Shown here: positions 13,346-26,619 of the stretch, one piece after another
Layout: every line of letters begins with the position of its first letter
Numbering within the stretch: the first letter of the stretch is position 1
Source: Calliopum simillimum
Lineage: Eukaryota; Arthropoda; Insecta; Diptera; Lauxaniidae
Reading direction: 5' to 3'
Length of the DNA stretch: 64,000 nt
Assembly: GCA_951812925.1 (NCBI GenBank)
Contig: OX638369.1
Span: 18,939,329 to 19,003,328, forward strand
Translations under genes and position numbers: made by a program
Notes under the pieces: generated by a model
The model's database searches: none
Seen by the model: the letters and a program-made list of their open reading frames with translations, nothing else
What the model was told of the DNA's origin: nothing

Positions 13346-15399
13346 TGCTGACATCGCTCTCAACTGGGTGTACGCTAATAGGAACATTGAATATAATGAG
13401 AAGTTAGACAAAATTATGTCGCGTGGTAGTTCTGTAGATATTTCTCTAGATGTTGTGATTATGACCGTCGATCGATAAAGTTTGTTATCAAAAATAAAAT
13501 TTAAAATTTGTAATACCTTTTTTCTCTTCCTTTTTTTGTCATAATCGATATGACCAATCTCTTAAATATGTTTCGTCAATTCATGTCCTGCCATAATATA
13601 ATAATTTGCCATTAAGTGTTTGATAATTTTTCTCTCCTTTTTTTTCTGCTTGAAATGAATTGAACTTTGCGCATTTTGTTCGAGCATTCATTCGTTTGCA
13701 TCATTACCTTCTTATACACCATTTCTTTTCATCTCATTTCACTGCGTTTTCTACTTTGCCAGTTCTTCTTTTTTCTTTGAACAAAACAAATAAAGGAACA
13801 TTGCATAAAATGAATACTCGTATCTAGGACCCTATTGGTTGGTGCTGGCTTTCTATCAGCAATTGAAATTCTTACGAATATTTATGGTAAATTAAGCTTT
13901 GCTCTTCCTTAAGACAGCAGTGGCAGCAGTGGTAGAAGTGGAAAAAAAGTGGCAAACCATGGCATATACATAGTAAAAAGTGCTGGCTGAGGGGAAGAGA
14001 CCATCCTACATATTCTATAAGAGCTTCGATTACACTAAGAAAATATGATTTTAAATCGGTGCGATTATTTATTGCATGATAGTGCTCAGGGTTCAATATT
14101 CTTATGTTCATTATCTTCTCCCGGGATATTGGAATTTTATCTGTCTTCTGCAACACGAAACGTTTGATTTATTCACTTATTCCTTTTTTCTCAAAAATAC
14201 TCGGAATGAAGCGTGTGATATCTCAAATATTTCACCTTGAGTCAAGGTATAAAAAAAAATTATATAATACCTAGCATAAGCCATATATTGTTTTTTTTAA
14301 CTAAAATATGAAAAAAAAACGAATTTTCGAAATTTCACCCCATTGTAAAACTTTAAAACTACGTTTTAGATAAAAGTTGTTGTCCAAAAGTCATAACAAA
14401 ATCACATAAGGAACACTTTTTAAAACACATTAAACCATTATATCCTGTTTTTGAGGTCTGTTTGACCTCTTTTTCCAAAAAAAAAAAAAAAAAAAAACGA
14501 GTTATAATGGGTTAAAATATTACACAAAATATTCTAAGGAAAATTTCTTTAGGGGTCAAAGAAGAAAATGAAAATGAAAAAGAAAAATGCTTAAATGTTT
14601 AATTTTATTAACATAAAATGTTTTAGGTCTGTATTGATATTGACGATTTTTTGGCCTTCGCGGTGAATTTTTGACTTTTTAGTGTTCAGCAACTAAGTAG
14701 TAGTGAAATTTTATAGTAAATATTTCTGTAGTGCATATCGATCCATTTTTCCCCCGTTTAAGGGCAAATTTTTGTACCTTTTTGAGAAATGGTCAAAAAT
14801 GACTAATTTGTAGAGGACGAAGAGGGTTAAAGTTTTCTACAAAAATATACCCCTTAACATCTTTCGTAAGTCTTCAGAAGACATGATATGCCTCTGATGT
14901 AAGGATCGCAAGATTTAGTGTGTTGACTCAACACATGTATTGAAAACTTCAAAGGCCGATTAAGAAAATTTTGGCCTTCTCCAGAAAATTGGAAAAACAC
15001 GTATAGCTTATTTTTAGCCTTATTTTTGGAATATATTGGTTTTTTTCATATATGCAATGTCATGTTGAATGGTGCTATAAGTAGTTCATAATGGCAAGTT
15101 GCCGTCGGTGGCTTCCGCAGCCTGCGACTTATTCATTTTCACTTTTGTTCTGTAATTTTTACGGAGAGAGGTTCTCTTTTAATTAACACTTCAACATTGA
15201 AGATTGTCCTGAGCCACCAAATTTTCAGAATTCGTTAAAGGAGAACATTTGACTTACATAAATCTTTTGAATTTTATTGCTTTTCAACTGAATTTGAGGA
15301 GCTGAACATTTATTTCGTCGCTGGATGAATGTGTTTTTTTCTTTTTTAGTTCTACCTTGGATGCTATTTTTTAACCACCATCACGAGATATAAGTTATT
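13346..15399. other. AT-rich DNA, nothing recognised
   Basis: No gene, RNA or transposon ends were recognised. It includes a poly(A) run near 14478 and several A/T homopolymers. The minus-strand frame at 13872-14156 shows no family resemblance. Confidence 0.5.
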
Positions 15400-15570
15400 T
15401 CGTGTTCAATGTTCAGTGCTCAATGAGCAATTTTAGTTCTTTCATTTTCAACGATTAGAGTTTCATACTCAACATTCTGTATTTAATGTTCAGTTTTTAA
15501 ACTTCCATGTTCAATATTCAGATTTTGGTGTTCATGCTCAGTTAGATGCCTTGAGCACAGTGTTCAATAT
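15400..15570. repeat. TGTTCAATG(T/C)TCAGTG minisatellite, left part
   Basis: Degenerate tandem words TGTTCAATGTTCAGTGCTCA recur. The array resumes at 16483, so it was split by the reverse-oriented DINE-1-like element. Confidence 0.65.
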
Positions 15571-16478
15571 TTATACCCTACACCCACGGTATATTCACTT
15601 TGTCCGTTTGTAACGCAGAGAAGGAGGCGTGGCAGATATAGAAAAGTATATATATTCTTGATTAGCGTCACCTCCTGAGTCGATATAGTCTGGCTGGCTG
15701 GGTGGCTGGTTGTGTGTTAAAATACACTTTTCGGGAAAACTGAGCAAGATAATTCAATGAAATTTGGTACACTGTTTCCGTCGTACAATGCTCGGGGGAT
15801 TGAAAATGAGCAAAATCGGTCAACGGACACGCCTACCGCCCATACAAAAAATAAATTCAAAATGCAATTTTATGAGTATTTTTCACGACAATGCAACAAA
15901 AATACACATAAATACTACGAATTGTAAGCACAAGCTCTGAGAAAAACTGAGCAAACTCGGACTAGAGGGTGTGGCACCTTCCATATAAGCAAAAGCTTCA
16001 AAACGCTATGCTGAAAGCGTTTTTTGAGATATTCAAACCAAATTTGACTCAGACATTAGGAATTATAAATGAAAAAATTGGGTTAAATCGGACAAGGGGG
16101 CGTGGTACCTCCCATACAAGCAAAAGTTTCATAATGCTATACTGATAGTGTTTTTTGAGATAATCCAACCAAATTTCACTCAAACGCTAAAGACTAGTTT
16201 TAAATGCACGCTCTAAGCTAAAACTAGACGAACTCGGACAAAAGGGTGTGTCACCTCCTAAAAAGCAAAAGCTTCAAAACGCTATACTGAAAACGTTTTT
16301 TGAGATAATCCAAACAAATTTCACTCAGACACTAAAAATTATAAATGCAAGCTCTTAACAAAAACTGGGTGAACTCGGACAAGAGGGCGTGGCACCTCCC
16401 TTACAAGCAAAATTTTCAAAATATTGCAGTGTAGGGTATTAATTTTTTGGCCAGGCCAAAAGTTACACCCTTACTAGT
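15571..16478 (-). mobile_element. DINE-1/Helentron-like element, copy A3
   Basis: It is the reverse-complement orientation of copies A1 and A2: it begins TTATACCCTACACCC, continues with GTTTGTAACGCAGAGAAGGA and the mini-me core, and ends GGCCAGGCC then TTACACCCTTACTAGT. Four GGGCGTGGCACCTCCC-type units are present. It sits inside the TGTTCAATG minisatellite, which continues on both sides. No coding capacity. Confidence 0.75.
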
Positions 16479-16482
16479 TTCA

Positions 16483-16930
16483 TGTGCACTTTGTTCAATG
16501 TTCAGTGGTTAGTCAATGCTCAGTATGAAATAATCAATTAAGGATTGAATTTAATGTCGAATATTCAGTGGTCAATGCTCATTGTTCAAAGTTTTGTTTA
16601 ACGATTAATGTTCAATGCACATAAGTGTTCGGGCTTAGTGTCAAATTTTTACAGTTTAATTTTAAATATACAAATATCCTCTTTGAATATTTATTATGTA
16701 CTGTTCAAAAACCAACTTTCAGTATTATACCTTGTTCAAAACTGTATGTTGAGTGTTATGTTGGTGTTTGTTCAGTATTCGGTATTAAATGTGCACAGCT
16801 TAGTGTTCATTTACATAGATGTTGAGGGCTCGATGTTCATTGTTCAATCTTCAATGTTTAGTGTTCATAACTTGGTGCTCAATATAGAATGCTGTGGGTT
16901 CATTGTTCAATGTTCATCCTTTTCAGCTCA
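16483..16930. repeat. TGTTCAATG minisatellite, right part
   Basis: Continuation of the degenerate array seen at 15400-15570, with TTCAGTGGTCAATGCTCATT and TTCAATGTTTAGTGTTCATA words. ORFs over this stretch (16608-17024) are products of the repeat. Confidence 0.65.
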
Positions 16931-17556
16931 GCTTCAAGTCGCACTCAGATTTTTTCCTTTCAGTGTACTTATGTCCCACATTAATATTTTTCGAGTTCAC
17001 TCACTTTTTTTCCAATTCGACTAACTGGCAATCGGCGTATTTTGCAATTTTCTTTTATTTCTTTATTTTGCCTTTTAGCCAGACAACAACAGCAAGCAGC
17101 AGCGGCTGGAGCTTTTAGCCATATTGAGAGGGCGCAAAACATTCCAATCTATTTGAGTGCGTGCTAAAAATGTTTTGTTATTGAAAATATCCGTCTATAT
17201 CTGTATGGTACGTATATTGTATGCTGTGGTGGTTCATGAAAGTTCTTTTTATGCCATTTCATATTTACATCAGTGGTACGATGATTCCAACACAACTCAA
17301 ACCTACGCATATTCATCTCTCTAAATGCAATACCATTTTTCCGGCGTACTCGATATTTCATCGACCTCCTCCCCCTTTAAATATGAGTTGTTCATTTGTT
17401 TATGCGGTATTTATGGGATGTTTCCGATTTTTATTTTTATAGCCAAGTTATTAAGCATATCAATATAAGAATAAATTGTTGTACCAGCCATCCAACCAAA
17501 GCATTGAGGCACTGAGCCAAGAAAATATAAATATATCTACAAGAGAAAGAGACAAA

Positions 17557-17695
17557 ACAACAACAACAACAACAACAATCAAAAATAACTACAACTGTAA
17601 CATAAAGAGTGAATTACGACAGATCGATAGATAGAGACACATACAAATAAATAGAATGGATATAAAGAAGCTGCTGCTGCTGCTGCTGCTGCTTC
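17557..17695 (+). repeat. (CAA)n and (CTG)n microsatellites
   Basis: A pure CAA run of about seven units lies at 17557-17578 and a CTG run of about eight units at 17670-17692. No exon can be assigned to either. Confidence 0.8.
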
Positions 17696-19969
17696 AATCA
17701 TCTTTGAGCTGCCAGACAAATTGTCTTGTGTTTTTTTCCCCAAAGATGCAACTAACAATATTTTCTCAATTGTTTTTTTTTTATCTTCTGTAGTACAAAT
17801 TTCTTTTGGTTTTGTCTTTAGCCTCGTCGTGCTTCGAGCATCATCGGGCATTCTTAAGTAAGGTCATAAGTTTTGTAACATAGAAAGGGATTTTCGAAAT
17901 ATCAGAAAAATGAAGCAAAATGAAATAATGGTACTTAACATTTTTTATGTTTTCCCTTGGACATGAGAACATTGGGATAGTCATCGTTTAACTCAATGTA
18001 GGATGAAGTTAATAGTCAACATTTATAGTCGTATGTTTTCTTTATTTATTTAGAATAAGAATATATGTCTATTAGATATACATAAAGTGTTAATCGAATG
18101 TTTGATATACGGGTACAAGTATTTATATAGTTTTTAAGGAAAAAAATTTGCAATTAAGAAAATAGAGAATATCTTGCAAAAAAAAATGGATCAAAAGATT
18201 TGCTGTGATAGCAAACATCTTCACAAACAAGTTTGTGAAATAATCTATAGCAAGGGTGTCAGCGTTTTTAAATCACTCAGCCAAGCGCATGCAGCGCAGT
18301 CAGTGCAAAATTTTCGCTTTTACAACAACTTCAAATTCGAATTACAACAATCAGAAAACAATTTTTTTGTTTTTTCATGACTCGTTTACAAGAACAATAA
18401 TATTTCAACGCAAAAAAAAAAACAACAAAAACACGAAATTTTGACGAGCTTGAAAAAAAAGCAACAAAAATTACACAGTCCTGCATGGGTTTTCCTCTCT
18501 AAGTTTTAAAAAGCGATTTATATAGATTTAAGTGTGCTGATTACGAGAAAAATAGTGAAAAAATTCCAGCACGTCACAATTTTCAGTGATTTAAGTTTTA
18601 CTTAAGTGCCTTTTCTGTATATACAAGACTACCACGCCTATACTACTGAACGTATCAAAACCATATTTACACCAGATGTTTTTTTGGTGCTCCAACACAT
18701 TTATAAGAAACATGGGATTGATTGGACAAGGGGGTGTGTACCCCTCGTACAAAAAAAAAACTCAAAATAATTGAACATTTTATTTGAGTCGCTCCTACGC
18801 CTATACCAGTAGGTATATTGAAACCATATTAACAGCATATATCCGCCTTATATTCCGACAGATTTGTTTTGACAATAGGGGTAATCGAATGAAAGTACGG
18901 TGCGCTCGGTATGCAAAGAAAACATACCATAAACGAAAAAAAAAAAAAAAGGCATATCTACGTACTTGACCTGCAATATGAAACTTGATATCTGGATGAA
19001 TATTATGCATAACATTTATCTTGATCGTAAGGGGAGCACCAAAAAAATATATGGTGCAAGAATGGTTTAAATATGTTGAGTATTTTAGGCGTGATATTGT
19101 AGAGTACGTAAGCACAAACGATTGAATTAATAAGTTTTCAAATGCTGCACAGACGAACAAGGGTACCCCTCTTAAAATTGCGAGAGTGCTTTTCAATGTA
19201 TTTTTTGATGCCAAGCCCAAATCCGTTTACAGAATTGCTCTATCACGTCCGAATTTTGAGAAAATTTAAAATAACAGTGTAAAACACACGATTTTCCATT
19301 ATTTTTGAGGTTATGAAAACTGAAATATTTCAAAACTCTGACGTGATGGAAAGAAACCAAGTTTAGAGTCGTGATTAGGAGGTCCCAAACCACCATAATT
19401 GGGTTCAAAAATCAAGAGAGGAAAAAAAATGACGAATTTGCAGGCCTGTGTTATTTCTGTTATTCTTGTACAAAAATATTGATGTTGTTGGTCGAGCCAA
19501 AATTGGCTCACTTTTGTTCTACGCTGACACCTTTGATCTATAGGTACGGAAATGAAACTATGGACTTCATAAGACATAATTAGTTTCTGTTTGGTGACTG
19601 TGTTATGTTCGAATAAAACTCAATATGAATTTTATTTTTTGAAAAGTTTTATACCATCCACGTTCCGTAAGGTGGAACATTCTCGATGATTCTCGAAACA
19701 GCTACATAAAAAGTTTCTTTGTCATTTGTTTTGTTTAGTTCACTGCTCAACTTTTTATTTCCATCCTATCCATTTTTGCTATGTGGTGCATCTGTTGACA
19801 TTCTCCGCATTTCTTATTATTTCTTTTCACCACATAATATTCTGCTGCGCTAAATTAAGCTATTCTGTGGTGCATTGTATGTGCCAAGTGGTAGATTTCT
19901 CGACGAATCTGGTTGCTGCTTTGGCTAAACCAAATTTACGCTTAACCTATTTCAAGTCATGAGGCGTAC

Positions 19970-20300
19970 AGTGGTAGAAAGACTTTTCTGCTTATTTTTG
20001 AAGTCGCTGATTTGAAATATGGAAACTATTTTCCTTTTTGAACAAAATGGCGGATCCAAAAAGGTCGGAAAATTTTCTACAAAAATTGCTATATAACGAT
20101 AGGCTAGAGAGGCTTTTGAGGTCGCCGATTTCAAATTGGGAATCAAGTTTATTGAAAACGAAATGCTAGATCTAAAATGATCAAAAAAATTACTATATCA
20201 GCGCAAAATTGTGGCTGTGATGATTTTTGAGATCGCTGTTTCCAAAATCTGGATCAAATTTTTTCGCAAACAAAATGGCAGATGCAAAGTTGCGGACAAT
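19970..20300. repeat. Degenerate repeats of about 115 bp (GAGGTCGCCGATTT)
   Basis: Three successive units share GA(A/G)GTCGC(T/C)GATTT, then a GAA(T/A)C..TTTT part, AACAAAATGGC(G/A)GAT and TTACTATATC. They begin near 19999, 20117 and 20231. The same opening words continue into the longer repeats that follow. Probably remnants of an internally repetitive transposon. Confidence 0.55.
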
Positions 20301-20384
20301 TTTCTCAAAAAGTTATTATATCAACTTGGCGTATCCTTAACCCGATCACGCACATTACACAGTGCAACAAATTGTGATGAAACC

Positions 20385-21240
20385 AAACTGAATTTGATCT
20401 CGATAACTTTTTTGACTAATTCAGGGTCGATGATTTCGAATCTAGCAACTGTTTTTTCCCATTACGTTTGAAATCGCCGCAAATGGGGTGTCTAACCCCT
20501 TTTTTTGGAGTGAATTTGATATGCCAAAAGGTCCATTAAAATCAAATCCAACATTCTTGACGACTTTGGAAAAGTTGGGCACATTGAACTAAGAAATTTT
20601 TTTTCTCAGGAAAGAATTTTCACTGACCCCCGCTGTTGACTTTTTGGGCTATTTTATAAGCCCCTTTTTGAGAATTTAGCCATTGCATGTAATCGGCCTA
20701 GAAAACTATCATAGTCTTTTCGAGAAAAATGTGCCCCATTAAAAAATAGTTAGGGTTACTGAAGATGCCCACCATACAGGGTGTATCGATTTTAAGCAAA
20801 AGGGTTCCAAATATAATCTTGAGATTTAAGGAAAAAAAAATTTAGCATCAGCACAATATTTTATTGAAAAACAGTTTAAATTCTTGAATGAGATTCCAAT
20901 CACTTTAGGGTCACTGATTCCGAGTCCGGGAACTGTTTTTTCTTATCACGTCTGAGATCGCCTCAAATGGGGTGTCTTACCCCTTTTTTGGAGTGAAATT
21001 GATTTGTCCAAAAGTCTGTTAGAATCAATTCCTTCATTCTTGATGACTGAGATAATGTTGGGCACATTGAACCAAGAAACTTTTTTTTCTCAAGGAAGAA
21101 TTTCCCCTGACGACCCACTGTTGCTATTTGGTAGTATTTTATAAGCCCGTTTTTGAAAATTTGGCCATAGCATGTAAACCATGGTCTGTTCGAGAAAAAT
21201 AAGCTCCATTAAAAAATAGTTAGGGTCACTGCAGATATTA
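20385..21240 (+). repeat. Two direct repeats of about 360 bp
   Basis: Copy 1 (about 20390-20765) and copy 2 (about 20893-21237) share in order GGGTC.(A/C)TGATT, CTGTTTTTTC, CAAATGGGGTGTCT.ACCCCT, TTGGGCACATTGAAC(T/C)AAGAA, TTTTATAAGCCC and ATTAAAAAATAGTTAGGGT. Similarity looks like 75-80 percent. Each is non-coding. Confidence 0.65.
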
Positions 21241-21654
21241 AATATATATTATAGGGTGTAACTTTATTTATTAAGATTATCTTGTGTGGCGTAAACGATT
21301 AATCATATCGTCGTCGATTTATCATATTTACATGTTGCAGTAAATATTTTCTCATATTGTTTATCTCTGTTTTTGAATAAACGTGACAATGCTTTGCAGT
21401 TTAGGTCAGTTTTCAAAAATTCCTTACCTAAGATTTGAGTGAACCCTCTCGAATTTCATTGAATTTTTATATGTGGTTTTGTTTTGACCCTAAAACTAAT
21501 AATAATGGCAACAAAAAAAAATTTTTTGGTGAAAACCAAAATCATCTGATACTGCTTCACGAAATTGTACATAACTTGAACATTCCTTAGCCTTATTTTT
21601 ATGGTCTGACCCATTTTTGAAAGGTAATGAGTCAGTTTTTAGAAATTTTACCAT

Positions 21655-21802
21655 ATGTGCAGTTTTTAGTGCTTTTAGTACTATTTTTACTTTAAGTATT
21701 ACTTTTAGTACTATTTTTAGTACTAATTTTAGTACTATTTTAGTACTGGTATTAGTACTTTTTAATACTATTTTTAGTACTAAGTTTACTACTTTTTAGT
21801 GC
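21655..21802 (+). repeat. TTTTAGTACTA tandem array
   Basis: At least ten close variants of TTTTAGTACTA occur in succession. The same TTTTAGTAC word begins the family E repeats, so the array may have arisen from one end of such an element. Confidence 0.75.
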
Positions 21803-23007
21803 TTCCAAAATATTTTACATGGAAAATAAAAAATCTTTTATATGAATTGAAAATCAATATGGTATCTCCAACGGTTTAAAGACTTGGATTGATTTCACTT
21901 CAAAAGAAAAATTCGCAAAAATCAAAATTACGAATTTTTCATCATGTTTCCAGCATTCCTTTATATTTTACGTTGCTAATTTTTCCGAAACAATTTTCCA
22001 CTAACACAACAACAACTTCAAAGATTTTCACATAAAAATTCATAATGCAATTTATGTTTCGCAAAAATAAGTAGTGTATACTACTTAGCATCTTAGCATT
22101 TTAGTGTCTTTTGCTGTGGCGGCACTCCTCATTTGTAGCATAAAGTTTTGTCGAGCAGAAGTCATTTCGCTAAAGACCAAAGCCGGAATTCATATTTGCT
22201 CCAAAACATACTTTGCAGTTGTTGTTCTATTGGCTCAGACTTAGTGAATCATTTGTTTATTAGCATAACGTAAATGTCAGCCGCATTATTACCTTCCTGT
22301 GCTGCGGCTGCTGCTGCCGAAAATCACTTTACTCCGTCGTTGTGGAAGGATCGTAAAAAAAAACCTCAATTATGTTTAACAAGCACGACAACAACACAAC
22401 GACACTGTGGGTGTTGTCAGTGCGTTTGTCAATGCCACACAACATTCACTTAAGCGAAGAAAAAGTTACGATATTCCATGGCCATGTCATTTTTATATTT
22501 TATTTTTATATTCCCAAAGTAGTTTTTTGTTTCGTGTGGGCGTTTGTGAAAGTACCACCCCCAATGATGAGATGAGGCCACCTAAAGTTAAACACAAAAG
22601 TGACGAATTGGGATGAATTCATTTTTCCACGCGGACGATGACATGACATTTTTCATGCAATACTTTTTGGGTTTACTCCTCGGAAGGAGAAGAAAACTTG
22701 TAATATTTTGTATGTAGCATGATGACAATAACTCACACAAAGAAAAAAACACTTTGTCACTCTCACTCTCTTAATAGCGATGCTTCCTTAGCGATTTCAT
22801 ACTCGCACTTAGTCATGCACAGTGCGAGGAACAGTGGTAATGTGGTTGTAGATTAATTTTTGATTTGAATTTTTTATCAGAATTTTTCTAAAATTTTTAC
22901 GATTGTTTGCTTTGGAGCAAAATAGACGCTAGATACTTGATAGCCTTATGCAAACAAGCAAGTAACAAATGGTTAAAGTTCTTTCTACTCAAAATCGTTG
23001 CAAAGTG

Positions 23008-23356
23008 TGTCCCATAATTCATGCAAGGTATAATTTGCGTAGAAAAATAATTTTGTTTTTTCAACTGCACTTTTTTCTTTTATTGTGCAAATAGCGCATA
23101 AAATAAGATTTTACACATATGAAACAATACATCGGTCAGATTACATCCATGGGGCTTAGATGGCGTTTAAAAACTGTTTTTTCGAAATTGTTCATGTCCA
23201 TATAAATGATGATGAAGTTCGTTGTTGCATCGTTAAATCTTCTTTTAAATGCATTTAACTAAGACTATGAGCTATCAAATTGTTTCTACTTTTTTGGTTG
23301 GTGGTACTTTAACACACCTAAGGTGACAAATTAACATCTTGCGTGAATTATGGGAC
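23008..23356. mobile_element. MITE-like element, about 350 bp
   Basis: TGTCCCATAATTCATGCAAG at the left is complemented by CTTGCGTGAATTATGGGACA at the right with one mismatch. Similarity fades further inward. There is no ORF and no obvious target duplication. Confidence 0.6.
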
Positions 23357-24117
23357 AGCCTTTTCCTATACATCTTATTTTTCAATTCAATGTCATGAAA
23401 CTGCATGTATTAAGCTCATACAATCCATTGTTGGACATTCACTTTGTCAACCTTCTTGCCTTATATGACCAAAGTAGTAAATTTTTATGTTATCAATAAA
23501 AAATTTTCAATTTCTAGTCCATTAGATCTCATATAATCTATTTATTTTAAAAATTAAATAAAAATCAGTCATATAAAGAAATAAATTAACTTTTTTCTAA
23601 GCGTGGGTCAACTTTGATTTGCGGACCTTATGAGGGTTAAAAGACAATGGATCTTACTTACAAAAAAACACTTGTATCGTAGGCTGAGTTTTACCGTATA
23701 CCCAAATTTTAAAATTCTGGGAAATCGCATTTTCATACACGACTTGAAAAAAAAAAATACTGGATAGGTCAGAACTGGGAAAATAAAGATTAAAATGAAT
23801 AATAGATTAAGAAAGAGCATATTTGGAAGTATAAAGTACACTGATTTCGTTTTGACACTGAAGTATACTGCCTTGTTTTATTAGCTTCAAAAAAGACTTG
23901 ATTTTAACAAATACTTCAGTGCACGGTGTTTTATAGAAACAAATACTTCAGGTCAGTGTAAAATGTGCGAGTAGACAAACTACAGCAAAGTTGCAACGCA
24001 TTGGTAACCCAGGCCTTTGGTAGCTTTCATACACTTTCGTGAGAGAAAAAGTAAACAAAAAAAAAGGTACAAGAAGAAAGCGAAAAACTACTTTATCACT
24101 TAAATGGCATTTTTAAA

Positions 24118-25010
24118 AGTATGGGGATCGATACATTAGATAGTATCGATCCACATACAGAAAAAAAAGCTCGCCATTTTGAAAACTTATCGGTTTTGAT
24201 TTTTAAGGAAAAACAAATTTGTTTTTTCGACCTCCAAATAATACGATATTTGATTTTTTCGCATTGCTCCGCCATTTGACGTCCGATCATCAAGTATGGC
24301 ATACCGTTGTAAATGTCTCAATGCGGTAAGGTGCCAAGGACACTTCATTAAATTGAGGCCAATAGAAAATCATAAAATTTATCTCAAAAAAGATTCCTCA
24401 AATTGTTGAAATTGAAGAAGTTATGGCGAATCTAAAACTTTGTACAATATATGAAAAAACGTGTGTTTCAAAAACAAAAATCAACTCCTAAAACTATGCA
24501 AGACTCCTTTTTTATTTACTTATTTACATACTGTTTGGAGTGTCAAATGTTAAAAAAAAAGAATATTGCAGAGTTTTAGGGGTGATTTTTGTTTTTGAAA
24601 CATCCTGTTTTTCATATTTTGTACTGAGGTTTAAGATTCGCTATAACTTCTTCAATTTCAACAATTTGAGGAAACTTTGTAGAGATGAATTTTATGATAT
24701 TTTATGTGCTTTAATTCTATGAAGTGCCCTTTGCATCTAAGGGTGGTAGAAACTGAAAAAATGAGTACAACTTGTCGAAAAAAACATTTAAGATTACTTC
24801 AATGAATGAAATATAGCCCACATTGTGACATTTACAGCAATATACTATATTTGATGATCGGACGTCAAATGGCGGAGCTGTACTGAGCTTATTGCGAGAT
24901 CGAAAAAAAAATTTTTTTTTTTCCTTAAAAATCAAAACCGATAAGCCTTAAAAATGGGGGGCTTACGGCGAACTTTTTTTTTTGTATCGGGATCGATACT
25001 ATCTTGCGTA
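24118..25010. mobile_element. Foldback element with arms of about 400 bp
   Basis: The left arm includes GATCGATAC, AAAACTTATCGGTTTTGATT, CCGCCATTTGACGTCCGATC, AATTGAAGAAGTTATGGCGA and AAACACGT-like text. The right arm carries the complement in reverse order: TCGCTATAACTTCTTCAATT, GATCGGACGTCAAATGGCGG, AATCAAAACCGATAAG and GATCGATACTATC. The arms are similar but diverged (roughly 80-85 percent) around a short centre near 24500-24560. No credible coding frame. Confidence 0.7.
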
Positions 25011-25180
25011 TATGCAACACAGTTGTTGCCAAAATCATTGAGAAACTTCTTGTATATCAGAGAACAAGAATCATCGCATAATTTTCTCGAAGGTTTTAGT
25101 TATTGTCATCGGATGATGATGAATGAAAAGGGGAATAAAAGTTACAAGCCTGCATTTTTGCACAAAACTTTGTTTTAATG

Positions 25181-25332
25181 AACTAAAGGCATTGTAAATT
25201 CACGTGGATAAATATTCCCGGGGTATTTTTCTCAGACTTCCGTGCATGTTCCAATGTGCACTGAGAAAAATTCCTCTGGAATATTTATTCACGATAACCC
25301 CCTATATGACAATTTACAATGCCTTTAGTACA
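25181..25332. mobile_element. Short palindromic MITE (about 152 bp)
   Basis: The left arm ACTAAAGGCATTGTAAATT and later GGATAAATATTCC and TTTTTCTCAG are matched by CTGAGAAAAATTCC, GGAATATTTATTC and AATTTACAATGCCTTTAGT on the right. The whole unit can fold into one hairpin. Confidence 0.7.
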
Positions 25333-26619
25333 TCAAAATTTTCGAATTGGAATTTTTATTTTTTTTTTTTCAACATTCTTCATATTCAATTTTTTTTGAT
25401 GCTATAAGATCAGCGATGTCCAAAGCCTATGCCCGCGAACATTTAAGCTTTTGTGCTTAAAAGTTTTTTGTATACGTATTTGCGCAGATCTGCATCACTT
25501 GCTTGCAGTTTATATAAAATATGAAAGCTTTCAATGAGCTTTTATACGTTGACAAAATGATTGTCATTGCATTAGATGCTTTCCACATCTTTCAATTTAT
25601 TGCGATTTTATTCGAATTTATGAATTTTTTACTGTTCTATTTGTTTTTTTTTTTGTCCTAGATTCCTTCAACTGTTTCATATAGATTTTTCGAAATCTTT
25701 GCAGTGTTTCTGTTTAATTTGGTCACATTGTCGTAAATCCTCAGACTTTTATTTTGTGGTAAAATTTTATCACTTTAAGCCCGCATATCTCTCTAGTTTT
25801 CACATAACAAAACAGCCCACTGTGCATTGAAATCTAACGCATTTTACTCTGTTGCTTCTTTCATGTGGCATACCCCATGTTACTGCAAATTCGACGGAAT
25901 GAAAATTGTTTATTTTTATTTGTTTTCTCTTTCCCATCTCTCGCTTCTACACTCTATTTTTGCACATTTTGACTTCCCTTTTGGGAAATTATTTTTTCTA
26001 AGGTTTTATGCGAGTTAAAATAGCAAAAATATACCAACAAAAAAAAAAAAAAAAAATGCAAATGGAAATGGGAAATTCAACTTGTTTCCCTTAACTTTTT
26101 TTCAATCTCGCACTTATTGTTGTTGTGTAGTTGTGTTTATTTTTTATGTAAATTGTAGAATTTCATTACTTCAAGCATTCATTTTACACTTGAGTGCAAA
26201 TTTCGGAAATGGAAAACTTCAGTTTGCCACTGTGCCACCACTGCTCTCTGCTTTTACTTGCACCGCTGTGTTACAGTGTTATTTTACATAATTGCCAGAC
26301 TGGTGCTTAGAGACTTGTAGATTCGCATCTATGTTAAAATGTAGGTATTTCCTGTATTTGTTGTTGTGTTCTACATAAAGTAATGTTGCATTACTACCTT
26401 GACCTTCGCTTGTGTATAGGCATTTTGTTCCCAATATTATTCAGTAGACCAATTTTGACAATAATTTGCCAGAAATTGTGTAATTGTTTGACCCAAAATG
26501 GCTTTTGGCATAGAATTTGTCATAATTTACATATTTTAGGTAAAAACTTTATGAGACGGAATTATGCTGTGATCAGAATATGCCATAAATGCAAAAATAG
26601 CACAAAGTTAAAGCTGCAG

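Noticed and set aside
19193..19583. Overlapping 70-88 residue frames on both strands
   Set aside because: No domain, no codon bias and no splice signals; expected by chance.
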